DNA from: Propionibacteriaceae bacterium
Lineage (GTDB): Bacteria; Actinomycetota; Actinomycetes; Propionibacteriales; Propionibacteriaceae
Assembly (NCBI GenBank): GCA_009780915.1
Contig: WQZD01000008.1
Span: 35,673 to 99,672 of the forward strand
Direction: 5' to 3'
Length of the DNA: 64,000 bases
Part shown: positions 35,884 to 45,102 of the stretch, piece by piece
How positions within the stretch are numbered: the first letter of the stretch is position 1
Layout of the letters: every line of letters starts with the position of its first letter
Position numbers and translations under genes: made by a program
The notes under the pieces: model-generated
What the model was told of the DNA's origin: nothing
Databases searched by the model: none
The model's input: the letters and a program-made list of their open reading frames with translations, nothing else

Positions 35884-37959
35884 TCAGATCGTCGGCGCCC
35901 AGGAGTCACGGTACGCCTTCCACGCGACCTCGAACGGGACCTCGTCCCGCGGGATCGGGCGGCGTGGACGCCAGGAGAAGACCGGCGCCTGCCGTCCGTC
36001 CCAGACGACCTCCTGGATCTGCTCGTCGAGGGCGCCCTCGTTCGCCAGGAACCGGTAGTCCTCCAGCCCTGGAACTAGTTTCCCGTCGGGCAGGACAGGG
36101 GACTCGCCTCGCGGGTCGAGATAGAGGGCGGAGCCGCGTGACCGCCCACCGTGATCCAGGTAATCCTCCATGGCCGACAGGACCACGTATTGAGTCGTCA
36201 GGATCTCTCGGAGCCGGAAGACGCGGGCGAGCGACTGCCGCGACCCGGGATCGGCCGCCGCCAAAGGTTCCCCGTCGACGAGGCGCCGCCGGACCTGGCA
36301 CAGGGCATGGGCGACCGAGTCGCGAGCACGGATCACGCCCGCGTCGTCGCTCATGGCACGCATGGCCTGCGCCACGGCGGCGCTCGTGGAGTCTTCCCCC
36401 GTCGAGCGGTAGGCCGCCTGGGCCGATCGCAGGAGGGTATGGGCCTCAGCCAGGACGGGCTCCACGAGTTCGAGGAACGCCTGCTCGGCGTCTCGGCCAC
36501 GTGGGTTGCTTGGGTCACTCGGGTCGTCTCGGCCACGTAGGTCGTCTCGTCCACGTGGGTCCCGATCAGCGGCCGGGGTGCGGCCCGCCTCGTCCAGATC
36601 GCGGCGGATCTTCATGGCGGCGCGCAAGGCGCCCACCTGTCCCGAGTTCAGTGCGGCGCCCCCGGGCCTGTACACCCCATGCGTCCCGGCCGCCTCGCCC
36701 ACTGGATGCAGACCCCGGATCGACGACTCCCACCACAGGTCACACGCCAGCCCACCGTTGTTGTGCTGGGCGCACACCGCCACCTCCAGCAGGTCGCGGC
36801 CCAGATCGAGACCAGGGTTCTTCTCCCGATAGAGCCGGTACGCGGGCTCGTTCAGCGCCCGCAGCCGCTCCACGGGCGTGGGCGCGTCCAGGGCCGACGC
36901 CCCGGCGAGGTACGTCCGGGCCTCGCGGCTCAACCGCTCGGGGTCGTACCCAGTGATGTCAGCGCGGAAGTCGAGGAAGACCCGGCGCCCGAGGTGGACG
37001 GTCTCGCGGTGGACGAGCAGGTCGATCACGGAGGACCCCGGCGACGTCGCGCGCTGATCGAACGGCCACTGGTACCCCTTGAGGAAGATGAGACTGGCGA
37101 GCAGGTTCGGATCGGTGATCGCGTCTGAGAGAAACTCGCGCTCGTCCCGGCCCTCGGCGTCCGTCGAGACGAATCGCGGGATGGCCTGCATGTACGATCC
37201 GGAGACGTTCCACCTGGGCCGCACGGACGCCAATCCGTATTGCCACTCGGTCAGGTTCTTCCCCCGGACGCCGGCGCGCAGGGCCGCGCCGTGGGCGCCC
37301 CACTGCCCGTGGGGGTACACAGAGTCGGCGTAGATCCCCCCCGGCCCGCCGGTGGCATAGACCACGTGATCGCAACGGAAGACACGGAAGCGCGCGGCGT
37401 CGATCTGCCAGCACAGCAGCCCGCGGATCCGCCCGGAGTCCTGGATGAGATCGACGATCATCATCTGGTCGATCACGGGCACGCCGGCCGCGATCACGCG
37501 AGCCTGGAGGCGTTCCACCATGGACGTCGAGGTGTGCGGTCCCGCCGATGTGGCGCGACGTCCTCGGTCATGATCGGTCGTGTAGCCGACCGACTCGCCG
37601 TACTCGTTGTGCGGGAATCGGACCCCCGCCTCGACCAGGTGGAAGAAGGCCCGCGTGCTCCACGCGGCCTCGGCCAGGGCGAGGTCCCCGTCCATCGCGC
37701 CACCCGCGTAGAGGGTGTCGGCCATCTGCCGAACCGAGTCGGGATCGGCGCCGGCCAGGGTCATCTTGTAGTAGGTCTGCTTGTCAGAGCCGGCGTTGCG
37801 ACTCGTCCCCGCGTTGATGTGATCGGTGATGATCAGCGGTCGGACCCCGAGCATGACGAGACGGTCGGCCGCGCACCACCCGGCGGCGCCGGTGCCGACG
37901 ACGATCACGTCAGCGGCGACCACCTCGACGTCCAGCCCCGCGATCAGCGCTCGAGTCAT
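35884..37959 (-). CDS. FAD-dependent oxidoreductase, fumarate-reductase/aspartate-oxidase-like
   Basis: A 691-residue flavoprotein. The dinucleotide fold VIVVGTGAAGWCAAD is at about 18-32; substrate-domain motifs include GTSRNAGSDKQTYY, ATGGPGGIY and the C-terminal FAD-contact HPVGEAAGTHGVYRPGGAALNSGQ. A charged, repetitive insert (GRDDLRGRDD) near residue 470 is coded by a small minisatellite. The ATG follows the SDR stop by 1 nt, so the pair is one operon. Substrate unknown; similar flavoproteins reduce or oxidise dicarboxylates and related acids. Confidence 0.85.
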   Translation of the reverse strand: MTRALIAGLDVEVVAADVIVVGTGAAGWCAADRLVMLGVRPLIITDHINAGTSRNAGSDKQTYYKMTLAGADPDSVRQMADTLYAGGAMDGDLALAEAAWSTRAFFHLVEAGVRFPHNEYGESVGYTTDHDRGRRATSAGPHTSTSMVERLQARVIAAGVPVIDQMMIVDLIQDSGRIRGLLCWQIDAARFRVFRCDHVVYATGGPGGIYADSVYPHGQWGAHGAALRAGVRGKNLTEWQYGLASVRPRWNVSGSYMQAIPRFVSTDAEGRDEREFLSDAITDPNLLASLIFLKGYQWPFDQRATSPGSSVIDLLVHRETVHLGRRVFLDFRADITGYDPERLSREARTYLAGASALDAPTPVERLRALNEPAYRLYREKNPGLDLGRDLLEVAVCAQHNNGGLACDLWWESSIRGLHPVGEAAGTHGVYRPGGAALNSGQVGALRAAMKIRRDLDEAGRTPAADRDPRGRDDLRGRDDPSDPSNPRGRDAEQAFLELVEPVLAEAHTLLRSAQAAYRSTGEDSTSAAVAQAMRAMSDDAGVIRARDSVAHALCQVRRRLVDGEPLAAADPGSRQSLARVFRLREILTTQYVVLSAMEDYLDHGGRSRGSALYLDPRGESPVLPDGKLVPGLEDYRFLANEGALDEQIQEVVWDGRQAPVFSWRPRRPIPRDEVPFEVAWKAYRDSWAPTI
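36487..36560. repeat. In-frame minisatellite in the flavoprotein gene
   Basis: Short direct repeats of GTCGTCTCGGCCACGTAG and close variants (about 18 bp) code the charged RDD/GRD insert of the flavoprotein. Confidence 0.6.
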
Positions 37960-37960
37960 C

Positions 37961-38725
37961 TCACAGCCTCGGAATCTGCATCCCGCCGCCCACGTGGATG
38001 ACGTCGCCCGTCGAGTACGGCATCAGCCCGCTGGCCAGCGCGATCACCGCGCCCGCCACGTCCGAGGGCTTCCCCCATCGCGGGATCGGCGCGACCCCGG
38101 AGGCGAACAGCGCGTCGTACGTGGCCCGGACCCCTGCGGTCATGTCCGTGGCGATCACGCCGGGGCGGATCTCGTACACCAGGATCCCCTCGGGCGCCAG
38201 CCTGGCCGCCCACAGCTGGGTCGCCATGGCCACGCCCGCCTTGGAGACGCAGTACTCGCCCCTGTCCACCGACACGACCGTGGCGGAGATCGACGAGATA
38301 TTGATGATCGTCCCCGCCGGCCGATCACCGAGGGCGTCGCCCTCCCGTTGCGCGATCATCTGGCGGGCGACCCTCTGCGTGAGGAAGTAGGGCCCGCGCA
38401 GGTTGACACGCAGCACATGGTCGTACTGGTCGGGGCTGGCGATCAGGATGTCGGCACGCACCTTCGGCGCGACCCCGGCGTTGTTGACCAAGAGGTCCAC
38501 ACGACCGAACGCGTCGATCGTGGAGGCGACGAAACGATCATGGCAGTCGAGGTCGTCCACGCGCCCGGGGACGTACATGACATCGTCGCCCAGCAGGGCT
38601 GCGAGCCCGGGTCCGGGGTCGGGCTTGGTCGCCATGACGGAGACCTGCCACCCCGATTCGAGCAGGCGCTGGGTGATCCCCAGCCCGATACCACGGGATC
38701 CTCCGGTCACCATCGCCACTGGCAT
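37961..38725 (-). CDS. SDR-family oxidoreductase (FabG-like)
   Basis: A 254-residue short-chain dehydrogenase. The cofactor motif TGGSRGIG is at residues 7-14, NNAG is near 90, and catalytic Ser plus YCVSK (Tyr-x-x-x-Lys) are near 145-165. Length and motifs fit FabG-like 3-oxoacyl or polyol dehydrogenases. The ATG at 38725 has GGAGG 5 nt upstream; the frame extends to 38872 without family similarity. It is the first gene of an operon with the flavoprotein, which suggests two successive oxidations of one small molecule (inference). Confidence 0.9.
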   Translation of the reverse strand: MPVAMVTGGSRGIGLGITQRLLESGWQVSVMATKPDPGPGLAALLGDDVMYVPGRVDDLDCHDRFVASTIDAFGRVDLLVNNAGVAPKVRADILIASPDQYDHVLRVNLRGPYFLTQRVARQMIAQREGDALGDRPAGTIINISSISATVVSVDRGEYCVSKAGVAMATQLWAARLAPEGILVYEIRPGVIATDMTAGVRATYDALFASGVAPIPRWGKPSDVAGAVIALASGLMPYSTGDVIHVGGGMQIPRL

Positions 38726-38749
38726 CCGATCCTCCTTCGCATCCGAGCC

Positions 38750-38758
38750 TTGTCCACA
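38750..38758 (+). promoter_or_regulatory. Single DnaA-box match TTGTCCACA
   Basis: A perfect match to the actinobacterial 9-mer DnaA box lies in the 197-bp gap between divergent genes. A single box can occur by chance. Confidence 0.35.
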
Positions 38759-38922
38759 GTCTGCTCTTATCGTTCCCCCTTTCGTCAGGCGAGGCAAGCG
38801 ATTGCCGGGAGATTCGCGAGGGCTGGGCCGCCGGGCATCCATTCTTAGAGAAATGTCAGAGCAGTGAGCCATAATGGAAGCTGGAATACGGTCGCGGCAG
38901 TGCGCGCGAGAAAGGAGCCCCC

Positions 38923-39906
38923 ATGGCTCAACAGGGTTGGTACCCCGATCCGGGCGGCCAGACGGGCATGTTCCGTTACTGGGACGGAAGCGCCTGGTCG
39001 GACGTCATCTCGCCGACTCCCCTGCCCGGTCCGCCTTCCCAGTACGCCGCCCCACAGCCCATCCGGCCCTGGGGGTCGTACAGCACGCCCTCCTCGCCGA
39101 CCGTCCAGGCCAGCCCACAGACCGGATCCACATCCATCTACCTGTCGAGCCAGGACCAGGCCGCCTACGGGTCGTCCCCATCCGCCGAGCCTGCCGCGCC
39201 CAAGAAACGCGCCAAGATGTGGGTCACGATCGGTGTCGGCGTCGTGGTGCTCGCGGTGATCGCGTACTTCGTCGTCCGCGTGGTCTCGGACGCCGGCTTG
39301 ACCAACAACGGCGATCCCATGGGCAACCCCACCGCTCAGGTGTGCCCCAAACAGCCCAGTTCCAACATCCGCGCCACCCACCCCGACGACGGTCGCGTCT
39401 ACGGGGGCGCCTTGTCGTACCCGACCCTGGCCGACCCCTGGAGCCCAGTCGACACCCAAGACACGCGCATCCCCTTCGGGCGAGACGTCGCCGAACAGGA
39501 CATCCTGATCCATGAGAACACCGATCCGCGCGGCGATTGGCAGGGCTGGGTCATCTCCGTCATGGTGGGCGAACTGTACGCCGGCGACGGGTTCTACGAT
39601 CCGCAACAAGGGTCTGAGATCGTCAACAAGTGTATTTTCGGCACCTTCTACGGCAACACCAAGGTGACAGCCGACACCCAGATGTCCCAGGCGTTCACCC
39701 TGGACGGCTATGACGGGTGGATCACGGTGACTGATTTGTCCTTCTCGATCCCGAACTTGGCGACCACCTCCGAGTTGGCCATCGTCATCATCGTGAAGAC
39801 ATCGGCCATGTCCTCGTCGATCTTCTACGCGTCCATCCCCAACGACGCGATGCAATACAAACCGGACATCGACGCGGCGATCGCCGACCTGCGCGTGAGC
39901 ACCTGA
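38923..39906 (+). CDS. DUF2510 membrane protein
   Basis: A 327-residue protein. The N-terminal DUF2510 motif is clear (GWYPDPGGQTGMFRYWDGSA). A Pro/Ser-rich linker follows, then one membrane segment (about 103-125) and a 200-residue extracellular domain of no known family with two Cys residues. DUF2510 is a small cytosolic WW-like module typical of actinobacterial membrane proteins. AAAGGAG lies 6 nt before the ATG. It converges on the L,D-transpeptidase gene. Confidence 0.85.
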   Translation: MAQQGWYPDPGGQTGMFRYWDGSAWSDVISPTPLPGPPSQYAAPQPIRPWGSYSTPSSPTVQASPQTGSTSIYLSSQDQAAYGSSPSAEPAAPKKRAKMWVTIGVGVVVLAVIAYFVVRVVSDAGLTNNGDPMGNPTAQVCPKQPSSNIRATHPDDGRVYGGALSYPTLADPWSPVDTQDTRIPFGRDVAEQDILIHENTDPRGDWQGWVISVMVGELYAGDGFYDPQQGSEIVNKCIFGTFYGNTKVTADTQMSQAFTLDGYDGWITVTDLSFSIPNLATTSELAIVIIVKTSAMSSSIFYASIPNDAMQYKPDIDAAIADLRVST

Positions 39907-39908
39907 CG

Positions 39909-41699
39909 TCAGTCGTGGACGACGACCAGGTCGCCGACGTCGATCCAGTCGTACATGATCTTGGCCTGGCTGATGGGCATCCCCACGCATCCGTGTGAGC
40001 CCGCCCAGCCGAAGGTGGAGAACCAGTAATTGCCGTGTAGGGCGTTGTCCCCGTCGAAGTACGCGATCCAGGGGACGTTCTTCGCCAGGTACCCGGGGCC
40101 GCTCATGTCTTGCAGGGCGACTTTCAGCCAGACGTGGAAGACACCGGCGTAGGTCGGGGTCCCCGGGGCGCCGATCACCACTTTCCAGGTCGAGATCGCC
40201 GTCGTCCCTTCCCATCGGGTGACCGTGTACGTGGAGCGGTTGACCTCGACCCACCTGGCGCCGTTGGGTTGGAGGTACTCGGGCGCCATGTCGACGTTGG
40301 TGGTGTCGAAGGGGAGGGAGACCGTGTCCACCGGCAGGTTCAGCCCGGATCCCGAGATCAGGGCTTGGGCGATCTGGGACGCGACGCCGGCAGGGTCCGT
40401 CAATTGCGTCCCGGCTTTGCCGCTCTGCTGCACGCCGAGAGTGGTGCCGTTCGGGCTCATCAGCATCTCTTGGGTGACCGGTTCGTTCGTGATGCTGCCA
40501 GCCGACAAGCCCGGCAGGTCAGCTTGGATCTGGGCGGTGTCGACATTCATGTCGATGGTCGCGGTCACCGGATCAGCTGTGAACGACACCCACAAACCGA
40601 TGGAGTCCATGGGAATCGTCAGTGACTCGCCCTGGGCGGTCAGGACGTACGGCTGGGTGAGACGGTTGTTGGTGGAGTCGGCGACCTCCTGGGCGGCGGC
40701 GTCGCTGATCGCAGGCTGCTCGACCGTGGTCGCCACCGTCAGAGGGGTGCTCAGCCCCTGGCCGTCAGCGAGTTGCGTCGCCACGGTGGCCGCGTCCGCC
40801 TCGGTCCCGGGCGCCGCCGGGACGACGGTGAACTTCTCCTGATCGGCGTCGTACGCGATGGTGGCGGGAACCGACCTGCTGTTCGCGGAAATGAACGTGT
40901 CGTTGAGGAAGGACTGGAGTTTCCCCTTGTTTACCGACATCACCAATGGGACGTTCTTCTTGGTGAATGGGTTGTACCTCTCGATCGCGGCCTGGGCCCT
41001 GCCAGCGCTCATGGCGTCAGCGACCGTCTGGTCGACGTTGAAGGCCACGCCGAGATCGGCGGCCGTGGCGTCGACCGTGTGCCCGTCCAACTCCAGGGTG
41101 GCCGAGTAATGCCTGGTGAGGGTGGTGACCACGTCGCGCACCTGGGCTTCGCTGAACCCGGTGATGTTCTGTCCGGCCAAGGTGGTGCCCGGAGCGACGT
41201 GCGTGGAGAAGAAGGACCCTCCCAGGAACCCGCAGCCGGTCAGCAGAACGAGGGCCGCGATCACACTCGCCACGACGGTGATGGCGCCGCCCAGATTGGC
41301 ATGACGCTTGATCGTGGGCGCCACGGGCGCCTTCGTCGACGTCGAGTCAGCGTCTGTGGCGGGGGCATCGGCGGGGGCATCGGCGGGGGCGTCGGTGGCC
41401 ACGTCCACGACAGGGGGCTCGAAATCAGGGGTCGGCTCGTGCTCCGCTTCAGGCGCCGTCTCGACGGGCGCCACCTCGACGGGCGCCGCCTCGACAGGGG
41501 TCTCGGCCATGGGCTCGGGAGTCGCCTCGGCAGGCGTCTCGTCCTCAGTCATGGGCGTCACCTCGGCAGGCGTCCCGGCTTCGACCGCAGCCTCAGGCGT
41601 CACCTCGGCCTCGACCGCCGGCGTGTTCGCGGCGTCGGGCGCCTCCTCACGGGGGTCGCCCGAATGAGGGGTCCTTGGCTTTTTCCGTACGACCACCAC
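39909..41699 (-). CDS. L,D-transpeptidase (YkuD) with PG-binding-4 domains
   Basis: A 596-residue enzyme that makes 3-3 peptidoglycan cross-links. A long acidic Pro/Glu/Val-rich cytosolic part (1-130) is followed by one membrane segment (about 138-160), then VanW/PG-binding-type-4 domains (about 170-440), and a C-terminal YkuD domain with the catalytic HGNYWF...GSHGCVGMP His and Cys. The cytosolic repeats (AEATPEP, VEVAPVE) may be a kinase target or spacer. The GTG at 41699 has AAGGAGAC directly upstream. Three bases separate its stop from the convergent DUF2510 gene. Confidence 0.93.
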   Translation of the reverse strand: MVVVRKKPRTPHSGDPREEAPDAANTPAVEAEVTPEAAVEAGTPAEVTPMTEDETPAEATPEPMAETPVEAAPVEVAPVETAPEAEHEPTPDFEPPVVDVATDAPADAPADAPATDADSTSTKAPVAPTIKRHANLGGAITVVASVIAALVLLTGCGFLGGSFFSTHVAPGTTLAGQNITGFSEAQVRDVVTTLTRHYSATLELDGHTVDATAADLGVAFNVDQTVADAMSAGRAQAAIERYNPFTKKNVPLVMSVNKGKLQSFLNDTFISANSRSVPATIAYDADQEKFTVVPAAPGTEADAATVATQLADGQGLSTPLTVATTVEQPAISDAAAQEVADSTNNRLTQPYVLTAQGESLTIPMDSIGLWVSFTADPVTATIDMNVDTAQIQADLPGLSAGSITNEPVTQEMLMSPNGTTLGVQQSGKAGTQLTDPAGVASQIAQALISGSGLNLPVDTVSLPFDTTNVDMAPEYLQPNGARWVEVNRSTYTVTRWEGTTAISTWKVVIGAPGTPTYAGVFHVWLKVALQDMSGPGYLAKNVPWIAYFDGDNALHGNYWFSTFGWAGSHGCVGMPISQAKIMYDWIDVGDLVVVHD

Positions 41700-41899
41700 G
41701 TCTCCTTAGTCCCAGACACTGTCCGATGTGCGGTGCGCCACATCACGAAGATGCGTCTTGTGCGGTCCCCGGGTGAGATCACCCACAAGCCCCACGTGTC
41801 GGCAAAATTATACCCCGCCCCCTCCCGGCCCCCTTGTGAGGCACACCGCGACCTCACCCACCCCACATCACTCCCGACCACGGACCCCCGGGCGTCCAC

Positions 41900-41905
41900 T
41901 ATGAT
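41900..41905 (+). promoter_or_regulatory. -10 element TATGAT of a leaderless promoter
   Basis: TATGAT ends 6 nt before the GTG at 41912; no ribosome site lies between. Confidence 0.6.
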
Positions 41906-41911
41906 CGAACT

Positions 41912-42220
41912 GTGATTTTCAAGGATGTGGGAGACAACCGACCGTACCCGCCCCATGGCTTGGCGGTACGAGACTGGATCACGATCGACCCCTGCGAGAT
42001 CCCACTGGATCAGCTTGTCACGACCAAATCGACCCTCGACCTGCACACCCTGCTGGCGGAGGATTCGACCCTGTACGGCGACCTCTTCCCCCACGTCGTG
42101 TCCTGGCGTGGCACCCTCTATCTGGAGGACGGCCTTCAGCGCACCCTGCGGGCGGCGCTCCAGGGACGCAACACCGTACACGCCCGGATCCTGGAGTTGT
42201 CGGCGCCAGAAATCAAGTAA
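41912..42220 (+). CDS. Conserved actinobacterial protein (often annotated VapB family)
   Basis: A 102-residue protein starting MIFKDVGDNRPYPPHG, with LDQLVTTKSTLDLHTLLAED and LYLEDGLQRTLRAALQ. Relatives in many actinobacteria sit immediately before a LytR_C protein, as here, and are often labelled type II antitoxin, but no toxin gene is adjacent. The DG(L/H)xR pattern after a short beta region is reminiscent of ParB/sulfiredoxin-like folds (inference). The GTG start lies 6 nt after TATGAT, suggesting a leaderless transcript. Confidence 0.75.
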   Translation: MIFKDVGDNRPYPPHGLAVRDWITIDPCEIPLDQLVTTKSTLDLHTLLAEDSTLYGDLFPHVVSWRGTLYLEDGLQRTLRAALQGRNTVHARILELSAPEIK

Positions 42221-42253
42221 GCTTCTGGGGTACGCGGGCTTCGAGGAGGTTGA

Positions 42254-42820
42254 GTGAACACCCGGAAACTGATGCGGATGCTGTCCACCCCCATCACATT
42301 GGTCATTCTTCTGGCCGTCTTGGCCGTGGGGGCGGTGTGGGGGTACAAGGCGATGACCGCGAAGGTCGCCGGCCCTCCCCCCGTCGCCTGTGTGACTATG
42401 CCCATGACCGAGTTGGCGACTTCGTCGGTGACGGTCAACGTGCTCAACGGGGGCGACTTGCGCGGGCTGGCCTCGCGTGTGGCCGACTCCTTGCGCCAAG
42501 GCGGCTTCATCATCGGCACCGTGGGCAACACCACCGAGAAGGTGCTGACCGTGATCATCGTGGGATCCTCGGTCGACAGCCCCGAGGTGCAACTCGTGTC
42601 CGCCTGGTTCGCCGGCGCGGAGGTCCAGGCGGACGACCGCCCCGACCACTCGGTCGACGTGTTGATCGGCAACAGTTACGACGAGGCCACCGCCATCACC
42701 CCCGACGCGCCCACGACCCTGGAGATCTCCACCGGCCAGGTGTGCTTGCCTCCGACCGTCACCCCGACCCCCACGACAGCCGACACCGCCGCCGCCCAGC
42801 CGAGCGACCAACCGACCTGA
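42254..42820 (+). CDS. LytR C-terminal domain protein
   Basis: A 188-residue single-pass protein. One membrane segment (about 14-32) is followed by the LytR_C fold (TVNVLNGGDLRGLASRVADS, then GGFIIGTVGN and VDVLIGNSYDE). This domain is shared with the tails of some LytR-CpsA-Psr wall-polymer ligases and lies outside the membrane. The GTG has GAGGAGG 4 nt upstream, and the gene follows its usual small partner by 33 bp. Confidence 0.88.
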   Translation: MNTRKLMRMLSTPITLVILLAVLAVGAVWGYKAMTAKVAGPPPVACVTMPMTELATSSVTVNVLNGGDLRGLASRVADSLRQGGFIIGTVGNTTEKVLTVIIVGSSVDSPEVQLVSAWFAGAEVQADDRPDHSVDVLIGNSYDEATAITPDAPTTLEISTGQVCLPPTVTPTPTTADTAAAQPSDQPT

Positions 42821-42861
42821 CAGTCCCCCTGGGACGAGGTGTCCTCGCCGACGCGATCCGC

Positions 42862-42867
42862 TAGTCT
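42862..42867 (+). promoter_or_regulatory. -10 element TAGTCT of a leaderless promoter
   Basis: TAGTCT ends 6 nt before the ATG at 42874, with no ribosome site between. Confidence 0.6.
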
Positions 42868-42873
42868 CGTGAC

Positions 42874-44112
42874 ATGCCCGATTTTCGTCCTTTCCCTGCG
42901 CTGAGGTACTTCCCCGGCACGGATCTGTCCGCCGTCCTCGCGCCTCCGTATGACGTGTTGTCCGCCCATGCCGTCGACCGACTCCATGCGCGCCACCCCC
43001 ACAACATCACCCATGTCGACGTCCCCGAGGACCACGACTACGCCCAGGCGGGCGCGATGCTGGCCCTCTGGGTCGACCAAGGAGTGCTTGTCGCGGACAC
43101 CGAGGACAGCTTCTCGATCTATCGCATGAGCTTCGTCGACGAGACAGGCGCCTCCCGTGAGATCCAGGGCGTCCTCGGCGGCTTGGAGGTGGTCGACTAC
43201 CCCGTCGGCCCCATCGACCCCATGTCGGCGAACACTCGGGCGAGCACCGTGCTGCCCCACGAACGTACCACCGACAAAGCGTCCACCGACCGCCTCGAAC
43301 TGATGAGGGCGACCTCGTGCAACACCTCTCCGGTGTGGGGGCTCTCCCTCGCGTCCGGCCTGACCGACGCCCTGAGCGAACCCGGTGAACTCCTGGGAAG
43401 CGTCGAGACGGACGGGGTCACGCACCGCATCGAGCGGGTGTCAGACCCCGCGCGCGTGGCGACGATCCGTCAGATCCTCGCCAGCGACGACGTGCTGATC
43501 GCCGACGGACACCATCGCTACGGCGTATCTCGGATCTACCGCAACGACATCCGCGAGGCCACCGGGCGTACCGACACCCCCGCCGAGCAGACGTTGACCT
43601 TCGTCGGAGAACTGATCGAGGACCAACTCTCCATCGAGGCGATCCACCGGCTGTACTCGGGCGTCGGCGCGGAGGACCTTCGCCGAGGGCTCGCCGCCTT
43701 CTTCGACTTCTCGCCCGTCGAGGAGATCGGCCCCGACACCTTGGCCGCGATGGTGCGCCTGGGCCGCCTGGTCGTGGTGTGGCCCGACGGGTCGGCCGAA
43801 TGGCTGTCGCCCAAGCCGGGGGTCTTCGACGATGTGCGAAGCCTGGACGGGGTGTGGCTGGAGACCGCGCTCAGCGAGGTCCCGGTCGAGGTCGCGTACC
43901 AGCATGGACTGGCCGAGACGATGGAATGCGCGTCCAGCGGTGATTTCACCGCGGCGATCCTGATCCGTCCGACCTCCATCGATGAGATCCGTCGCACAGC
44001 CCGTGAGGGTTTGCTGATGCCGCCGAAGTCGACCTTCTTCACCCCGAAGCTCCTCACCGGCTGGGTCGTACGTCCCACCGAGCCGCTTCCCGGGCACGAG
44101 CCGATCGTCTAA
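42874..44112 (+). CDS. DUF1015 family protein
   Basis: A 412-residue protein of the widespread DUF1015 family. Its hallmarks are present: LAPPYDVLS near the start, the central IADGHHRY (about 209-216) and the C-terminal LMPPKSTFFTPKLLTG. Members are thought to be cytosolic enzymes, several encoded near serine or hydroxyacid metabolism genes, but no reaction is settled. The ATG comes 6 nt after TAGTCT with no ribosome site, so probably leaderless. Confidence 0.88.
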   Translation: MPDFRPFPALRYFPGTDLSAVLAPPYDVLSAHAVDRLHARHPHNITHVDVPEDHDYAQAGAMLALWVDQGVLVADTEDSFSIYRMSFVDETGASREIQGVLGGLEVVDYPVGPIDPMSANTRASTVLPHERTTDKASTDRLELMRATSCNTSPVWGLSLASGLTDALSEPGELLGSVETDGVTHRIERVSDPARVATIRQILASDDVLIADGHHRYGVSRIYRNDIREATGRTDTPAEQTLTFVGELIEDQLSIEAIHRLYSGVGAEDLRRGLAAFFDFSPVEEIGPDTLAAMVRLGRLVVVWPDGSAEWLSPKPGVFDDVRSLDGVWLETALSEVPVEVAYQHGLAETMECASSGDFTAAILIRPTSIDEIRRTAREGLLMPPKSTFFTPKLLTGWVVRPTEPLPGHEPIV

Positions 44113-44150
44113 CCGGGGAGCGCCGACCTCACGCGAACCTCCTCAAGGGC

Positions 44151-44156
44151 TAGAGT
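44151..44156 (+). promoter_or_regulatory. -10 element TAGAGT of a leaderless promoter
   Basis: TAGAGT ends 6 nt before the ATG at 44163, with no ribosome site between. Confidence 0.6.
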
Positions 44157-44162
44157 GCTGCT

Positions 44163-44987
44163 ATGACGATTCCGAATTTTGTCTTGTCCAACGGCGTGTC
44201 GATTCCGGCGATGGGGTTCGGCACCTACCCCCTGCGCGGCCCGGAGGGGGTCGCGGCGGTGCGGTCGGCGCTGTCCCTCGGGTACCGCCTGATCGACACC
44301 GCCGAGAACTACGGAAACGAGATCGAGGTCGGCCAGGGCCTGCGCGAGTCCGGGGTGGCGCGCGAGGAGGTCTTCCTCACGACCAAGTTCAACCGCGAGT
44401 GGCATTCCGTGGACGGCGCGCGCCACGCGGCCGCCGCCTCGATGAAGCGCCTGGGCGTGGACTACCTCGACCTGCTGCTCATCCATTGGCCCAACCCAGA
44501 CCAGGACAGGTACATCGAGGCCTTCCAGGGCTTGCTCGCGCTCCTGGACGAGGGGATCGTACGGGCGGTCGGCACCTCCAACTTCAAGCCCGCCCATCTG
44601 GAACGGGTCCGTGCCGCGACGGGCGCGTCCCCCCATGTCAACCAGATCAACCTCACCCCGTGGGCCGCCCGCGTGCCATCGGTGGAGTACGACGACGCCC
44701 ACCACATCCTCACCGAATCGTGGAGCCCGATCAAGCCCGCAACCATCCTCGCCGACCCCGTGGTGACGAGTGTGGCCGCCGCGCACGCCGCCACCCCGGC
44801 ACAGGTGATCTTGCGCTGGGACTACCAACACGGGCGCCTCGCGATCCCCAAATCCTCTCACCCGGCCCGCCAGGCGGAGAATCTGGCTAGTTTCGATGTC
44901 ACGCTCACAGACGCCGACATGGCCGCGCTCGACGGCTTGGACCAAGGGGAGTCCCGGGTCACGGACTCCGACCATTTCGGCCATTAG
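44163..44987 (+). CDS. Aldo/keto reductase
   Basis: A 274-residue NADPH-dependent reductase. The catalytic tetrad is Asp45, Tyr50, Lys75 and His108 (DTAENYG, TTKFN, LLLIHWP). VGTSNF and the cofactor segment IPKSSHPARQAEN are typical of the 2,5-diketo-gluconate reductase-like group. Its substrate is unknown. The start follows TAGAGT by 6 nt, again without a ribosome site. Confidence 0.92.
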   Translation: MTIPNFVLSNGVSIPAMGFGTYPLRGPEGVAAVRSALSLGYRLIDTAENYGNEIEVGQGLRESGVAREEVFLTTKFNREWHSVDGARHAAAASMKRLGVDYLDLLLIHWPNPDQDRYIEAFQGLLALLDEGIVRAVGTSNFKPAHLERVRAATGASPHVNQINLTPWAARVPSVEYDDAHHILTESWSPIKPATILADPVVTSVAAAHAATPAQVILRWDYQHGRLAIPKSSHPARQAENLASFDVTLTDADMAALDGLDQGESRVTDSDHFGH

Positions 44988-45102
44988 GTCCGCCCGAAAA
45001 CGGTGGCTGGCGCGTCTCGGCTGTCGGGAATCGACACCCCGTCTCCCCCATGGCCGATTATTCTGCTGTCACAAGCGTATGCTGGCGATAGGGAGGTGAG
45101 GG

